Below are positions 1-7,360 of a stretch of 37,755 nucleotides of DNA, piece after piece. Position numbers and translations under genes: made by a program. Position 1 is the stretch's first letter. Each line of letters starts with the position of its first letter. The notes below the pieces were generated by a model. It was not told where the DNA came from and made no database searches. It saw nothing but the letters and a program-made list of their open reading frames with translations. Origin of the DNA: an uncultured Ruminococcus sp. (lineage in GTDB: Bacteria; Bacillota; Clostridia; Oscillospirales; Ruminococcaceae); NCBI GenBank assembly GCA_902780505.1, contig CACZFN010000019.1, positions 1 through 37,755 on the forward strand, in the 5' to 3' direction.

Positions 1-27
1 CTTTTAGCAGGCGCGAAACCTAAGTAA

Positions 28-64
28 CGCAAAGACACTTCTGCCGTGATACAGCAGAAGTGTC
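28..64 (-). terminator. Terminator-like hairpin downstream of metG
   Basis: On the minus strand an 11-bp perfect stem (arms at 34-44 and 54-64) with a 9-base loop is followed by a short TTTG. It lies about 80 bases after the metG stop. The T-tract is weak, so it could also be only an RNA-stabilising hairpin. I see no gene in positions 1-146. Confidence 0.5.
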
Positions 65-146
65 GGATATAAAACTTCTATATTGCGCCTGCGCATATCG
101 GGGGCTGCCCGTAAAAACCGAACCGATCAGAATAAAGATACCGTCC

Positions 147-2159
147 TTACTCCTTATCTTCAAACTGGCTTTCGTGGCGTGTGAAGAAATCCGTTCTCGG
201 CGGGAGAAATTTAAGCTTATGCCCGCTTCCTGTAAAGAAAGCAAGCGGTTCAAATATATTATCCCAAGACCATATACTCTTATCGACCTCAAGGTATTCC
301 CTCAGCTTTTCAGTACCAAACGGTGCAAGCGGGTGGAGAAGGATACCTGCTATCCTTATGATATAAAACAGATTTGCAAGCGCCTGTGAAAGCTCATCAT
401 CAGAAAGCTCGTCAGGGTTTTTTATAGCCTTTGCCATATACTTGCTGCCGTTTCTTATATAGCTGTCAAGCACATAGGTGCATTGGTGGAATGCAAAGCG
501 CGACATATGCCTTTCAAAATCGAGCACTGCCTTTTTACCATCAGCAAGGAACTGCTCATCAGGGGCATTATCGGGCAGGATACCGTCAAAACGCTTTTGT
601 GTAGTATAGAAGGCTGTACGTATCATTCTGTTATACACATTTGAAAGCAGCAGCCCGTCCTTTACAACAGGATCACCCTCGTCTGCTTTAGCTTCGGGGT
701 TCAGGGGCTTAGGCATAAAGCTTACACTCCTCTGTCCGAGTCCAAGCCCTAACCAGTGCATTCTTAGCTGTTCAGGGGTATAGTAGTCAAGCAGTTCGTC
801 TGCCATAGGCGGCTTTACCGAGCCCGAACTTGACGCCTTTTTATCAAGGAAAAGAATATGGTGGTTTGCGACGATTATCGGCAGCTGAAGTTCACCATCA
901 GCGGGTGAAGCTGTCTTTTCGTCACTATTCTGCTGCGCCATCCACATTGCAGGTTCAGCAATACCATAGAAGTATATATTATCCTGACCTATAAACTGGT
1001 ACACTGCGGCTTCCTTACTGCACCAGTAGTTTTTCCACTCGTTTTCGTCCTTGCCCTGCTGTTCAAGGTAAGCCTGAGTGAAGGATATAGGCGCCCAGAG
1101 AGATTCAGGCCACACCCAGACGGTAAGCGGCTGTTCATCTTCAAGCACAGGTGCAGGAACGCCCCACTCAATATTACCTGTAAGTCTGAATGGCACAAGA
1201 GTCTTGCCTGTTCTGCACCTGATACCGTTTTTAGTAAGAATACGGTGTGCTTCGTCACTGTCTGCAAGCTTTTCAAACTCTATTGTAAAGGAAGGCTTTT
1301 TCGGTTCTTCGATATATTTATGCGGCGGAAGATCATCTTTAATAGAAAAATACTTTTCCTCAAACTCCCTTTTTATATATATAACAGGTGCTTTTAAAAA
1401 CTCATCTATAGTTTTCCAGACAACAGGGCGGATATCCTTGCGCTTTTTCAGTTCCTCCACCCAGTCTTTCATCTTGTTCTCGTACTCAGGCAGTTTAAAG
1501 TACCAGTTTGTCACAGGCTTCATTGAGGGTTTCTCCCCTGTCAGCGTACTGATAGGATCAATAAGGCTTTCGGGCATATACTGGTGGCCGAGGTCACATT
1601 CATCTGCATAGCCTTTTTCGGAGGTACAGCCCTCGACAGGGCACTTACCTATTACCTGCCTGCCGTTTAAAAAGACACCTGCTTTATCGTCAAAGAACTG
1701 CATTGTGGTTATACGTTCAAGCTGACCTTTCTTATAAAGTGAGCTGATAAACAGGTCAGTCACCTTAGCGTGGACTTCCTTGGTACGCCCAAGCCCGGAT
1801 GCACCGAAAAGATTCGGAGAGATACCATAGCTTTCAAGCGTTTTTTTCTGCTTATTATGGTTATATTCTACAAACTGTTCAAGCGTGCCTTCAAATTCGC
1901 CGCTTTCAACTTTCTTCCTCCAGCCCTCAGCTATAGGGGATCCATAGCAGTCGGTGCCGGATACGAAGATAACATTTTCCTCCCCTATCCTGTCACGCAG
2001 AAACCTTGCATAAGTATCTGCAAACACAAGCATTCCGCCGACATGGCCGAAATGCAGTTCCTTATTGCCATAAGGCATACCGCCCGTTATTACAGCCCTT
2101 TTAGGGAACACAGGTCTTGGTATCTCAAAAGGCTTGCCGCCCTCTTTATTCTTACCCAT
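147..2159 (-). CDS. metG: Methionyl-tRNA synthetase-like class I aminoacyl-tRNA synthetase
   Basis: A class I synthetase of the MetRS family (670 aa) that would charge tRNA with methionine in the cytoplasm. Seen: the N-terminal Rossmann fold with an HFGHV version of the HIGH motif near residue 38, a zinc-knuckle insertion (CPVEGC...DECDLGH, about residues 170-195) followed by the MetRS-like NWYFKL block, and the anticodon-binding helical domain near the end. There is no C-terminal EMAP/tRNA-binding domain. The KMSKS loop is degenerate, reading KKASSSG, so the usual second lysine is gone. I chose ATG at 2159 because AAAGGAAA lies upstream at suitable spacing; a GTG three codons earlier would sit too close to it. 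The gene has its own consensus promoter. Because of the altered signature loop it could be a second or specialised MetRS rather than the housekeeping enzyme. Confidence 0.85.
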   Translation of the reverse strand: MGKNKEGGKPFEIPRPVFPKRAVITGGMPYGNKELHFGHVGGMLVFADTYARFLRDRIGEENVIFVSGTDCYGSPIAEGWRKKVESGEFEGTLEQFVEYNHNKQKKTLESYGISPNLFGASGLGRTKEVHAKVTDLFISSLYKKGQLERITTMQFFDDKAGVFLNGRQVIGKCPVEGCTSEKGYADECDLGHQYMPESLIDPISTLTGEKPSMKPVTNWYFKLPEYENKMKDWVEELKKRKDIRPVVWKTIDEFLKAPVIYIKREFEEKYFSIKDDLPPHKYIEEPKKPSFTIEFEKLADSDEAHRILTKNGIRCRTGKTLVPFRLTGNIEWGVPAPVLEDEQPLTVWVWPESLWAPISFTQAYLEQQGKDENEWKNYWCSKEAAVYQFIGQDNIYFYGIAEPAMWMAQQNSDEKTASPADGELQLPIIVANHHILFLDKKASSSGSVKPPMADELLDYYTPEQLRMHWLGLGLGQRSVSFMPKPLNPEAKADEGDPVVKDGLLLSNVYNRMIRTAFYTTQKRFDGILPDNAPDEQFLADGKKAVLDFERHMSRFAFHQCTYVLDSYIRNGSKYMAKAIKNPDELSDDELSQALANLFYIIRIAGILLHPLAPFGTEKLREYLEVDKSIWSWDNIFEPLAFFTGSGHKLKFLPPRTDFFTRHESQFEDKE

Positions 2160-2222
2160 TTTATTCACTTTCCTTTTTATATTTGCATATACTGTGCATA
2201 AAAAGGCACAATATATGCTTTT

Positions 2223-2251
2223 ATTATACCATTATAACGCGCCTTTGTCAA
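2223..2251 (-). promoter_or_regulatory. Sigma-70-type promoter of metG
   Basis: On the minus strand, TTGACA (2246-2251) and TATAAT (2223-2228) are separated by exactly 17 bases. The -35 box begins about 10 bases beyond the T-tract of the upstream tRNA-Lys terminator, so metG is transcribed independently of the tRNA. Confidence 0.9.
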
Positions 2252-2260
2252 CCGCGGGAA

Positions 2261-2295
2261 AATAAAAATGCCCGCCCCGACATATCGGAACGGGC
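2261..2295 (-). terminator. Intrinsic terminator of tRNA-Lys
   Basis: On the minus strand an 11-bp stem (arms 2285-2295 and 2270-2280, two G-T pairs, 4-base loop) is followed by ATTTTTATT. The stem starts at the base next to the encoded CCA of the tRNA. Confidence 0.85.
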
Positions 2296-2371
2296 TGGTG
2301 AGCTATCGGGGATTTGAACCCCGGACCCTTTGATTAAAAGTCAAATGCTCTGCCAACTGAGCTAATAACTC
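2296..2371 (-). tRNA. tRNA-Lys (UUU), CCA encoded
   Basis: Cloverleaf read on the minus strand: acceptor arm GAGTTAT pairing with ATAGCTC, D-stem GCTC/GAGC, anticodon stem TTTGA/TCAAA around the loop CTTTTAA (anticodon TTT, lysine), and a T-arm with GGTTCAAATCC. The discriminator is A and the CCA end is encoded. It is a single-gene transcription unit with a consensus promoter and an immediate terminator. Confidence 0.95.
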
Positions 2372-2384
2372 ACAACATTTATAT

Positions 2385-2413
2385 ATTATATCACTGTTTT
2401 TTCGATTTGTCAA
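2385..2413 (-). promoter_or_regulatory. Promoter of tRNA-Lys
   Basis: On the minus strand, TTGACA (2408-2413), a 17-base spacer and TATAAT (2385-2390). Transcription would begin about 6 bases before the mature 5' end of the tRNA. Confidence 0.85.
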
Positions 2414-2513
2414 GGGGTTGAGCAAATTTTTTTGAAATTTCCAAAAAAATTATTTTGTGAGTTGTCAATAACGCCGTAAAACGTTTTGATTTTGCGTAAA
2501 GCACGGTATTTTA

Positions 2514-2542
2514 TTGACATACACATTTAAAAAGTATAAAAT
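2514..2542 (+). promoter_or_regulatory. Promoter of the zinc-ribbon membrane protein
   Basis: TTGACA (2514-2519), a 17-base spacer and TAAAAT (2537-2542). The expected start site at about 2549-2551 coincides with the first base of the long stem of the leader RNA. Confidence 0.75.
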
Positions 2543-2550
2543 TTAATAAA

Positions 2551-2650
2551 GTGTCGAACAGCCGGGCACCGTGAAGACAGGAATTGGTTATTAATACCGG
2601 ATCAGGGGGAAGATCGCGGGGCACAGGTCAAGCGCTGTTCGGCACTTATT
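2551..2650 (+). promoter_or_regulatory. Structured 5' leader RNA of unknown class
   Basis: A 12-bp closing stem (2551-2562 with 2634-2645, one G-T pair) encloses about 71 bases that include smaller hairpins, for example CCGGATC...GATCGCGG at 2598-2619. The right arm is followed by TTATTTTTA and then the ribosome site of the zinc-ribbon gene. The layout (promoter, closed domain, U-rich stretch, SD) suggests a riboswitch or other cis-regulatory RNA. I compared it by eye with the Mn2+, c-di-GMP, cobalamin, TPP, SAM, glycine, purine, fluoride and ykkC consensus cores and none fits. Confidence 0.45.
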
Positions 2651-2672
2651 TTTATAGCGGAGGAATCTATAT

Positions 2673-3947
2673 ATGTACTGTAAATACTGCGGCGGGCAGG
2701 TGCGCGACGATGCCAAATTCTGCAACAAATGCGGCGGAAAGCTTCAAGAAGAAAAGAAGGCTGCGCAAATCGTACTCCCCGAAAGCCTAAGTGGCATAAG
2801 TCGGTCAATAAAGCCGTTTCTGATTTTTGTATTGGTATTACAGCTGATATGCGTATACCTTGCAGTCGGATCAAGCCCGTTTGATGTTACTGTAGTCGAA
2901 ACAGAAAGTGAATATGATTATTATGATTATGAATACCACGATGCCGGCTCGATCGGGGCATTTTCCGACTGGAGTGAAGTCAAGCACGAACTTAAAGAAT
3001 ACGATTGTACACTGCTTAACAATACAGGAACCATAAGGGCAATATCTATACTCTATATAGTGCTGTGTGTTGCCTGCGTATATCTTGCAATAAAGAAGAA
3101 AAACGCCCTTTTATCGTCAATTCTTATGTCTATATTACATACTGCCTATCTGGTCGGGCTGTTTGAACTGATCGATCAATGCTTAATAGACAATTATAAA
3201 TATGGCAGATATCGAAATTATTCTATACGTTTAGAAAGCAATTCTACATTATATATAGCAAGCACTATTATCAGCATAGCTTTTTTAATGTCGATCATCC
3301 AGTATTCTTCATACATAAAAAGCGACACCGCCAAATGCCCGAGGTGCCATTTTTCCATTATGAGATCCTACAGCAGTTGTTGTTACTGCGGGGTTACGCT
3401 GACACCATATTCCGAGTCAGAACCGATATCTCCCGCCACAAAAGAGGAGATAAAAAAGACAGGCTACAGTGTTAAAGGCGGGACTTTAAGATACATTTTT
3501 TATATGTTCGGTCTGATACTCAGTATAGTTTTGATAGGCGTTACCTTAACAAGAGAGCTGTTACGCGATAACGATTATGTTTTAGACAGCTCAGAAAATG
3601 CACTTGTTGAAACAATACAGATCATCACACTTTATGGCGGGTGCGGGCTTTTATTTATTAGCATACTGCTTTATATTATAGCGATATTCAGGACACGCGC
3701 CTATACCATTTCACGAAAAAAGGCTGTTGCAGATCTGCAAGTGATATTCGGGTGGCTGGGTGTAATATCGGCAATAATTGGCATAATATGTATTATATTT
3801 GTTATAATGTTTGGTCATTCTTATATCGGGTATATGTTGAAAGAATTTAGGATATTGGTTGCCATTTCTTGTGTACCGGCTCTTTTACTGTTTTTCGGCA
3901 GGCGCAACCAGAAAAATCTCAAAGAATTATATAACTTTGCAAAATAA
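2673..3947 (+). CDS. Zinc-ribbon domain-containing multi-pass membrane protein
   Basis: Function unknown; 424 aa. Seen: an N-terminal zinc ribbon at residues 3-21 (CKYC...CNKC), then about eight hydrophobic segments (near 48-66, 122-138, 146-165, 192-212, 272-294, 316-340, 358-380 and 390-410). A second four-cysteine zinc ribbon lies between the fourth and fifth (CPRC...CCYCG, about 222-240). The loop after the first helix is acidic and tyrosine-rich (EYDYYDYEY). Zinc-ribbon membrane proteins of this kind are common and mostly uncharacterised in Clostridia. The start is the ATG 9 bases after GGAGG. It is monocistronic, with a structured leader upstream and a strong terminator downstream. Confidence 0.8.
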   Translation: MYCKYCGGQVRDDAKFCNKCGGKLQEEKKAAQIVLPESLSGISRSIKPFLIFVLVLQLICVYLAVGSSPFDVTVVETESEYDYYDYEYHDAGSIGAFSDWSEVKHELKEYDCTLLNNTGTIRAISILYIVLCVACVYLAIKKKNALLSSILMSILHTAYLVGLFELIDQCLIDNYKYGRYRNYSIRLESNSTLYIASTIISIAFLMSIIQYSSYIKSDTAKCPRCHFSIMRSYSSCCYCGVTLTPYSESEPISPATKEEIKKTGYSVKGGTLRYIFYMFGLILSIVLIGVTLTRELLRDNDYVLDSSENALVETIQIITLYGGCGLLFISILLYIIAIFRTRAYTISRKKAVADLQVIFGWLGVISAIIGIICIIFVIMFGHSYIGYMLKEFRILVAISCVPALLLFFGRRNQKNLKELYNFAK

Positions 3948-3957
3948 CAATACTATT

Positions 3958-3998
3958 ACAGCCCTCCCCTGCAAAAAATGCGGGTTAGGGCTGTTTTT
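3958..3998 (+). terminator. Terminator of the zinc-ribbon gene
   Basis: ACAGCCCT (3958-3965) pairs with AGGGCTGT (3987-3994), with further C/G pairing inside, followed by TTTTT. Confidence 0.85.
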
Positions 3999-4003
3999 AA
4001 GCC

Positions 4004-4154
4004 ACGGAAATCAATTTCTAAAAAAATTGATTTCCTTAGATGCAAGATTATCAGAGGCAAGAAGCAAGACAAGGTGTGCCTACGGCAGATTTTTTGTTTC
4101 TTGCATTAATACTCTTACTTTACGAAAGTGGGTTTTTAAAAATTGATTTCCGTA
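4004..4154. repeat. MITE-like element with 22-bp terminal inverted repeats
   Basis: The ends are near-perfect inverted repeats: ACGGAAATCAATTTCTAAAA from 4004 and its reverse complement over 4133-4154 (about 20 of 22 match). A third, internal inverted copy of GGAAATCAATT lies at 4025-4035 and would make a local hairpin with the left end. The interior has another inverted pair (GCAAGAA at about 4058, TTCTTGC at about 4097) and no ORF. It separates a terminator from the next promoter and carries no transposase. Confidence 0.6.
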
Positions 4155-4173
4155 GTTTTTAAGCGCTTTCCTC

Positions 4174-4202
4174 TTGACAATTTGCCATTTACGTGCTATA
4201 AT
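4174..4202 (+). promoter_or_regulatory. Promoter of the riboswitch-controlled cation transporter
   Basis: TTGACA (4174-4179), a 17-base spacer and TATAAT (4197-4202), immediately upstream of the yybP-ykoY-type leader. Confidence 0.9.
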
Positions 4203-4211
4203 ACTCTATGA

Positions 4212-4330
4212 TATCAGGGAGTAGTCGGCACAGGCTTTGTCTGTGTCCTGTAGTTCGTCAACACGCTCAGATACGAGCCGGGCTATGGGGAATGGGATTT
4301 ATTTTCCGTTTTGGCAAGACTTTTACCGCA
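4212..4330 (+). promoter_or_regulatory. yybP-ykoY family riboswitch (Mn2+-sensing)
   Basis: The leader has the recognisable parts of the yybP-ykoY RNA in order: AGGGAGTAG with the following CGGCAC hairpin, GTTCGTCAACACG, GAGCCGGGCTATGGGGAA, and the closing GGCAAGAC. This family is known to bind Mn2+ and usually turns expression on when Mn2+ is high. The 3' part of the aptamer (AAGAC TTTTACC) is also the 5' arm of the following terminator, as expected for a transcriptional ON switch. It controls an exchanger-family gene, which suggests that the protein exports Mn2+ or Ca2+. Confidence 0.85.
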
Positions 4331-4360
4331 TTTTTGTCATGCAGTAAAGGTCTTATTTTT
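4316..4360 (+). terminator. Riboswitch expression-platform terminator
   Basis: AAGAC-TTTAC-GCA pairs with TGC-GTAAA-GTCTT (4316-4354), followed by ATTTTT. Its left arm overlaps the end of the yybP-ykoY aptamer, so metal-bound aptamer and terminator are mutually exclusive. Confidence 0.8.
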
Positions 4361-4403
4361 ATGTCTTTACTGCAAGATATGTAAAGAAAGGAAATGAAAA
4401 ACT

Positions 4404-5330
4404 ATGATGTATTTATTGCTTATCGTCGGCTTTGTGCTGCTTATCAAAGGGGCGGATTTCTTTGTGGACGGTGCTTCGTCCGTTGCGGGGATACTTAAAG
4501 TCCCGTCGGTAATTGTCGGGCTTACTATCGTATCTATCGGCACTTCATGTCCCGAAGCTGCTGTCAGCATAACAGCGGGGCTTTCAGGCTCAGCAGACAT
4601 CTCACTCGGTAATGTTATAGGTTCCAACCTCTTTAACCTGCTCATGGTAATAGGCATATGTGCAGCTATAAAGGCTGTTCCCTCACCGAAGGATATACTC
4701 AGGCGTGATATGCTCTGGAACATTGCCGTATCAGTGCTTATGCTTGTTTTCATGATAGGGCTCAAGGTATCAAGACTTGAAGGCATAATACTTCTTTTAG
4801 GTATTGCTTCATATATTTTCGTTCTTGTACGTTCAGCACTTAAATCAGGTGCAGAGGACGAAGGGCTGAAAATACTCTCCATACCGCTTAGCATTATTTA
4901 CATCATAGGCGGCATAGCTGCTATAATCTTCGGCGGCGACCTGGTTGTTGATAACGCTTCCAAGATAGCCGAAGCCTTTGGCATGAGCAAAACGCTTGTA
5001 GGGCTTACGATCGTTGCTATAGGCACATCTCTCCCCGAACTTGTAACATCTATTGTGGCGGCAAGAAAAGGCAATTCGGGCATAGCGATAGGCAATGCTG
5101 TAGGCTCGTCTATATTCAATATATTGTTCATTTTAGGTATTGCTTCAACACTTGCACCTATAACTGTTGACAAAGACCTGATCATTGATGCCGCCATACT
5201 TATTGCAGTATCTGTTATCACATTCATCTTTGCCAAAACAAAAGAGGAAACAAACCGTGCTGAGGGCATCATAATGGTGCTTATCTACTGTGCATACACA
5301 GCATACATCATTGCAAGGTGCTACGCATAG
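4404..5330 (+). CDS. Na+/Ca2+ exchanger family cation antiporter (YrbG-like), probable Mn2+/Ca2+ exporter
   Basis: A membrane antiporter (308 aa) of the CaCA superfamily. Seen: two homologous halves, each with an alpha repeat. The first has GTSCPE (46-51) and GNVIGSNLFN; the second has GTSLPE (207-212) and GNAVGSSIFN. They are embedded in about ten hydrophobic helices with a hydrophilic break near 145-155. The conserved Glu in each GTSxPE is the cation ligand in this family; the cysteine in the first repeat is less usual. The start follows AAAGGAAA. Control by an Mn2+-type riboswitch, rather than sequence alone, points to manganese (or Ca2+/Mn2+) efflux. The gene is monocistronic with a strong terminator. 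Confidence 0.9.
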   Translation: MMYLLLIVGFVLLIKGADFFVDGASSVAGILKVPSVIVGLTIVSIGTSCPEAAVSITAGLSGSADISLGNVIGSNLFNLLMVIGICAAIKAVPSPKDILRRDMLWNIAVSVLMLVFMIGLKVSRLEGIILLLGIASYIFVLVRSALKSGAEDEGLKILSIPLSIIYIIGGIAAIIFGGDLVVDNASKIAEAFGMSKTLVGLTIVAIGTSLPELVTSIVAARKGNSGIAIGNAVGSSIFNILFILGIASTLAPITVDKDLIIDAAILIAVSVITFIFAKTKEETNRAEGIIMVLIYCAYTAYIIARCYA

Positions 5331-5343
5331 GGACAGGAATAGT

Positions 5344-5382
5344 AAAGAGGTATCGTGCCCGGCTGCACGATACCTCTTTTTT
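5344..5382 (+). terminator. Terminator of the cation antiporter
   Basis: A 13-bp perfect stem (5346-5358 with 5365-5377) is followed by six Ts. It also lies just beyond the end of the convergent GGDEF gene and may serve both strands weakly. Confidence 0.9.
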
Positions 5383-5391
5383 GTTGTATAT

Positions 5392-6834
5392 TCAGCGATA
5401 CCCTCCGTGGAGCTCCTTGAACTTCATTTTATTTTCATACATTGCCTTATCGGCACGCTTGAACACAGAATCCACAGTTTTATCATCTGACGCTTTTTCA
5501 GCCATTCCGACTGCTGCTGAGTAACGAAGCCACGGCTCCGCATCTGTCTTGTTATAGCTTTTCTCAAAACCGGCCTTGAGCTGCTCTGTTATCTGCCTGC
5601 GGTTTTCGTAATCCTTACCTTTCAGAACAGCCACAAATTCGTCGCCGCCTATCCTGAATACAGGCGAATGTTTGAATGCTTCACACACCATACGGCAGCA
5701 GCCCTTGATATACAGATCGCCTGCCTTATGGCCGTGTTCATCATTTATCTGTTTGAGGTTGTTCATATCCACCATAACTATTGCAAATTCAAGGTTTTCG
5801 TCCTCGCTCTTATCAAGTTCCTCAGTTTTCCTGATATATGCCGCTTTATTGCCGACGCCTGTAAGCGCATCCTTATAGCTTTCGATACTAAGCTTGCCTA
5901 TCTGTTTTTCCTTGTCCCTGATATCCTGCTCAGCTTTCAGCTTATCCTCCTGCAAAGCATACATCTTATTGAGTTGGTCAATAGTATCCGTCTGCATATC
6001 ATGAATTCCCTGATAGATCTCTGCTATCTCGTCACGGCTTCTGATATCAAGGGAAATAACTCCAGCTTCCTCGTAGCTTGCATTGACCTCAGGCTTGAAT
6101 TTCTTCATTTCACTCGTCATAGCATCAAGCGGCCTGATAACGACTTTATTTATAAAGATCATAGAGCCTGTAAGAACTATCACAGTAAGCGCGAGTGCAC
6201 CGATGATTACGTACAAAAGCAGCTGATGCCTTTCCTTCATTACATCGTCCATGCCGAAATCACAGCCGACTATCCCGACACATTCACCTTTTGAGTTAAA
6301 AAGCGGTTTGAAATCCGAACACAGCCAGCCCCAGTCACCATTTGATATCGTAGGTTCGGGGAGCTTTTCAAGGTCGATGCCGCGCAGTTCTTCCTCACGT
6401 TCCTCGTAATACCCTGTTTCATAGATAGGGTTTGAGGTGTCATCTATAAGGTACATATCATAAAGGTCATCCTTGCCGCCGTGTGCAACAATATATATGT
6501 ATTTAAGGTCATCCATATTTTCAAGGTAGTTATCTATCATTGCCTGTGTCTGAGTGTACTTTTCCCACAGGCCGTTTTCCCTGAGATAATCCTCTATCGG
6601 CTGCTCATCATCATCTTCTTCAGCCTTATCGCGTATCTGCTGATATTCATCTGATTCGATATAACCGCGAAGTTCTGTGATATAATCACCGTCCACCATA
6701 GATGCAAAGTTCCTTGCGTTATCAGATGCTGCCTGTTTATAGTAAGCATCTATCTGATCTGCTCCTGTCCAGAATGCAAGCATAGAGGTACCCAGTGCCG
6801 CAGCAAGAACAGCCAGCACAACAAAAATATACAT
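5392..6834 (-). CDS. Membrane-bound diguanylate cyclase (sensor domain, HAMP-like, GGDEF)
   Basis: Makes the second messenger c-di-GMP from two GTP at the membrane. The 480 aa run as: TM1 (3-22), an extracytoplasmic sensor region of about 180 residues resembling a single Cache-type fold (GECVGIVGCDFGMDD at its end), TM2 (207-228), a HAMP-like stretch, a coiled coil (about 275-315), and a GGDEF domain. Its signature RIGGDEF ends at residue 400, with the metal/substrate-site motif DALTGVGNK and the MVDMNNLKQIND block. The inhibitory RxxD I-site is replaced by FKHS (387-390), so product inhibition at that site is not expected. The start leaves only two residues before TM1 and has a weak ribosome site, but an in-frame stop closely upstream rules out a longer ORF. 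No other c-di-GMP gene is in the window. Confidence 0.9.
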   Translation of the reverse strand: MYIFVVLAVLAAALGTSMLAFWTGADQIDAYYKQAASDNARNFASMVDGDYITELRGYIESDEYQQIRDKAEEDDDEQPIEDYLRENGLWEKYTQTQAMIDNYLENMDDLKYIYIVAHGGKDDLYDMYLIDDTSNPIYETGYYEEREEELRGIDLEKLPEPTISNGDWGWLCSDFKPLFNSKGECVGIVGCDFGMDDVMKERHQLLLYVIIGALALTVIVLTGSMIFINKVVIRPLDAMTSEMKKFKPEVNASYEEAGVISLDIRSRDEIAEIYQGIHDMQTDTIDQLNKMYALQEDKLKAEQDIRDKEKQIGKLSIESYKDALTGVGNKAAYIRKTEELDKSEDENLEFAIVMVDMNNLKQINDEHGHKAGDLYIKGCCRMVCEAFKHSPVFRIGGDEFVAVLKGKDYENRRQITEQLKAGFEKSYNKTDAEPWLRYSAAVGMAEKASDDKTVDSVFKRADKAMYENKMKFKELHGGYR

Positions 6835-6860
6835 CTTGATCTTTGCAGAGCGTTATAGTA

Positions 6861-6887
6861 ATTATATCACATTTTTCTATATATCAA
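6861..6887 (-). promoter_or_regulatory. Possible promoter of the GGDEF gene
   Basis: On the minus strand TATAAT (6861-6866) is preceded by TTGATA (6882-6887) with a short 15-base spacer. The transcript would have a leader of only about 20 bases. Confidence 0.4.
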
Positions 6888-6916
6888 ATAATACCGGTAT
6901 TGCTAAACTCTAATGA

Positions 6917-7348
6917 TCAGATCTTTGCCATATCCTCTTGTGAGAGCAGCTTATAGCCTGCTGCGGTAAGGGCTTCTACGGCATCTTCGTTGTTGTCAAC
7001 CCTGAGTATAAGGCAGGCATTGCTTTCCGACGGGTTTAAAAATGCCGAATACATATATTCAACACTTATATTGCTTTCGTAAAGAGTCTGCATCATTTTC
7101 GCCATTCCGCCCGGCTTGTCCTCTGCTATTACTGCAAGGACATTTGTCACCGTAACAACAGCATTATCTTTAAGAACTGAAAGTGCTGAATCGGTATCGC
7201 TCACAATAAGGCGGAGTATGCCGAAATCCTTTGTGTCAGCGACAGATATCGCCCTTATATTCACACCTTTTTGCGCAAGCAGCCCTGTGAGCGCCGAAAG
7301 TCTCCCCGGCTTATTCTGTGCAAATACTGACAACTGTTTTACTGTCAT
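6917..7348 (-). CDS. Tandem ACT-domain protein
   Basis: A 143-aa protein made of two ACT-type ligand-binding modules, each beginning with the typical pattern (QLSVFAQNKPGRLSALTGLL near residue 5; VLAVIAEDKPGGMAKMMQTL near 71). ACT pairs usually bind amino acids and signal metabolic state. It is the last gene of the ior-paaK operon, 12 bases after paaK. This arrangement is often seen beside phenylacetate-CoA ligases of anaerobes, and I infer that it senses an aromatic amino acid or related ligand. No catalytic domain is present. Confidence 0.9.
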   Translation of the reverse strand: MTVKQLSVFAQNKPGRLSALTGLLAQKGVNIRAISVADTKDFGILRLIVSDTDSALSVLKDNAVVTVTNVLAVIAEDKPGGMAKMMQTLYESNISVEYMYSAFLNPSESNACLILRVDNNEDAVEALTAAGYKLLSQEDMAKI

Positions 7349-7360
7349 TTTAATACCCCC

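Noticed and set aside
1078-1611. A 177-codon plus-strand frame
   Set aside because: Antisense to the metG-like gene; Ser-rich translation is typical of a shadow frame.
2551-2650. Assigning the leader to a known riboswitch
   Set aside because: Compared by eye with Mn2+, c-di-GMP, cobalamin, TPP, SAM, glycine, purine, fluoride and ykkC cores and with SRP RNA; no adequate match, so left unassigned.
3859-4146. A 95-codon plus-strand frame spanning the terminator and inverted-repeat element
   Set aside because: It overlaps the end of the zinc-ribbon gene in another frame and runs through a terminator; no ribosome site.
5668-6294. A 208-codon plus-strand frame within the GGDEF gene
   Set aside because: Antisense shadow of a well-supported gene, without ribosome site or family features.
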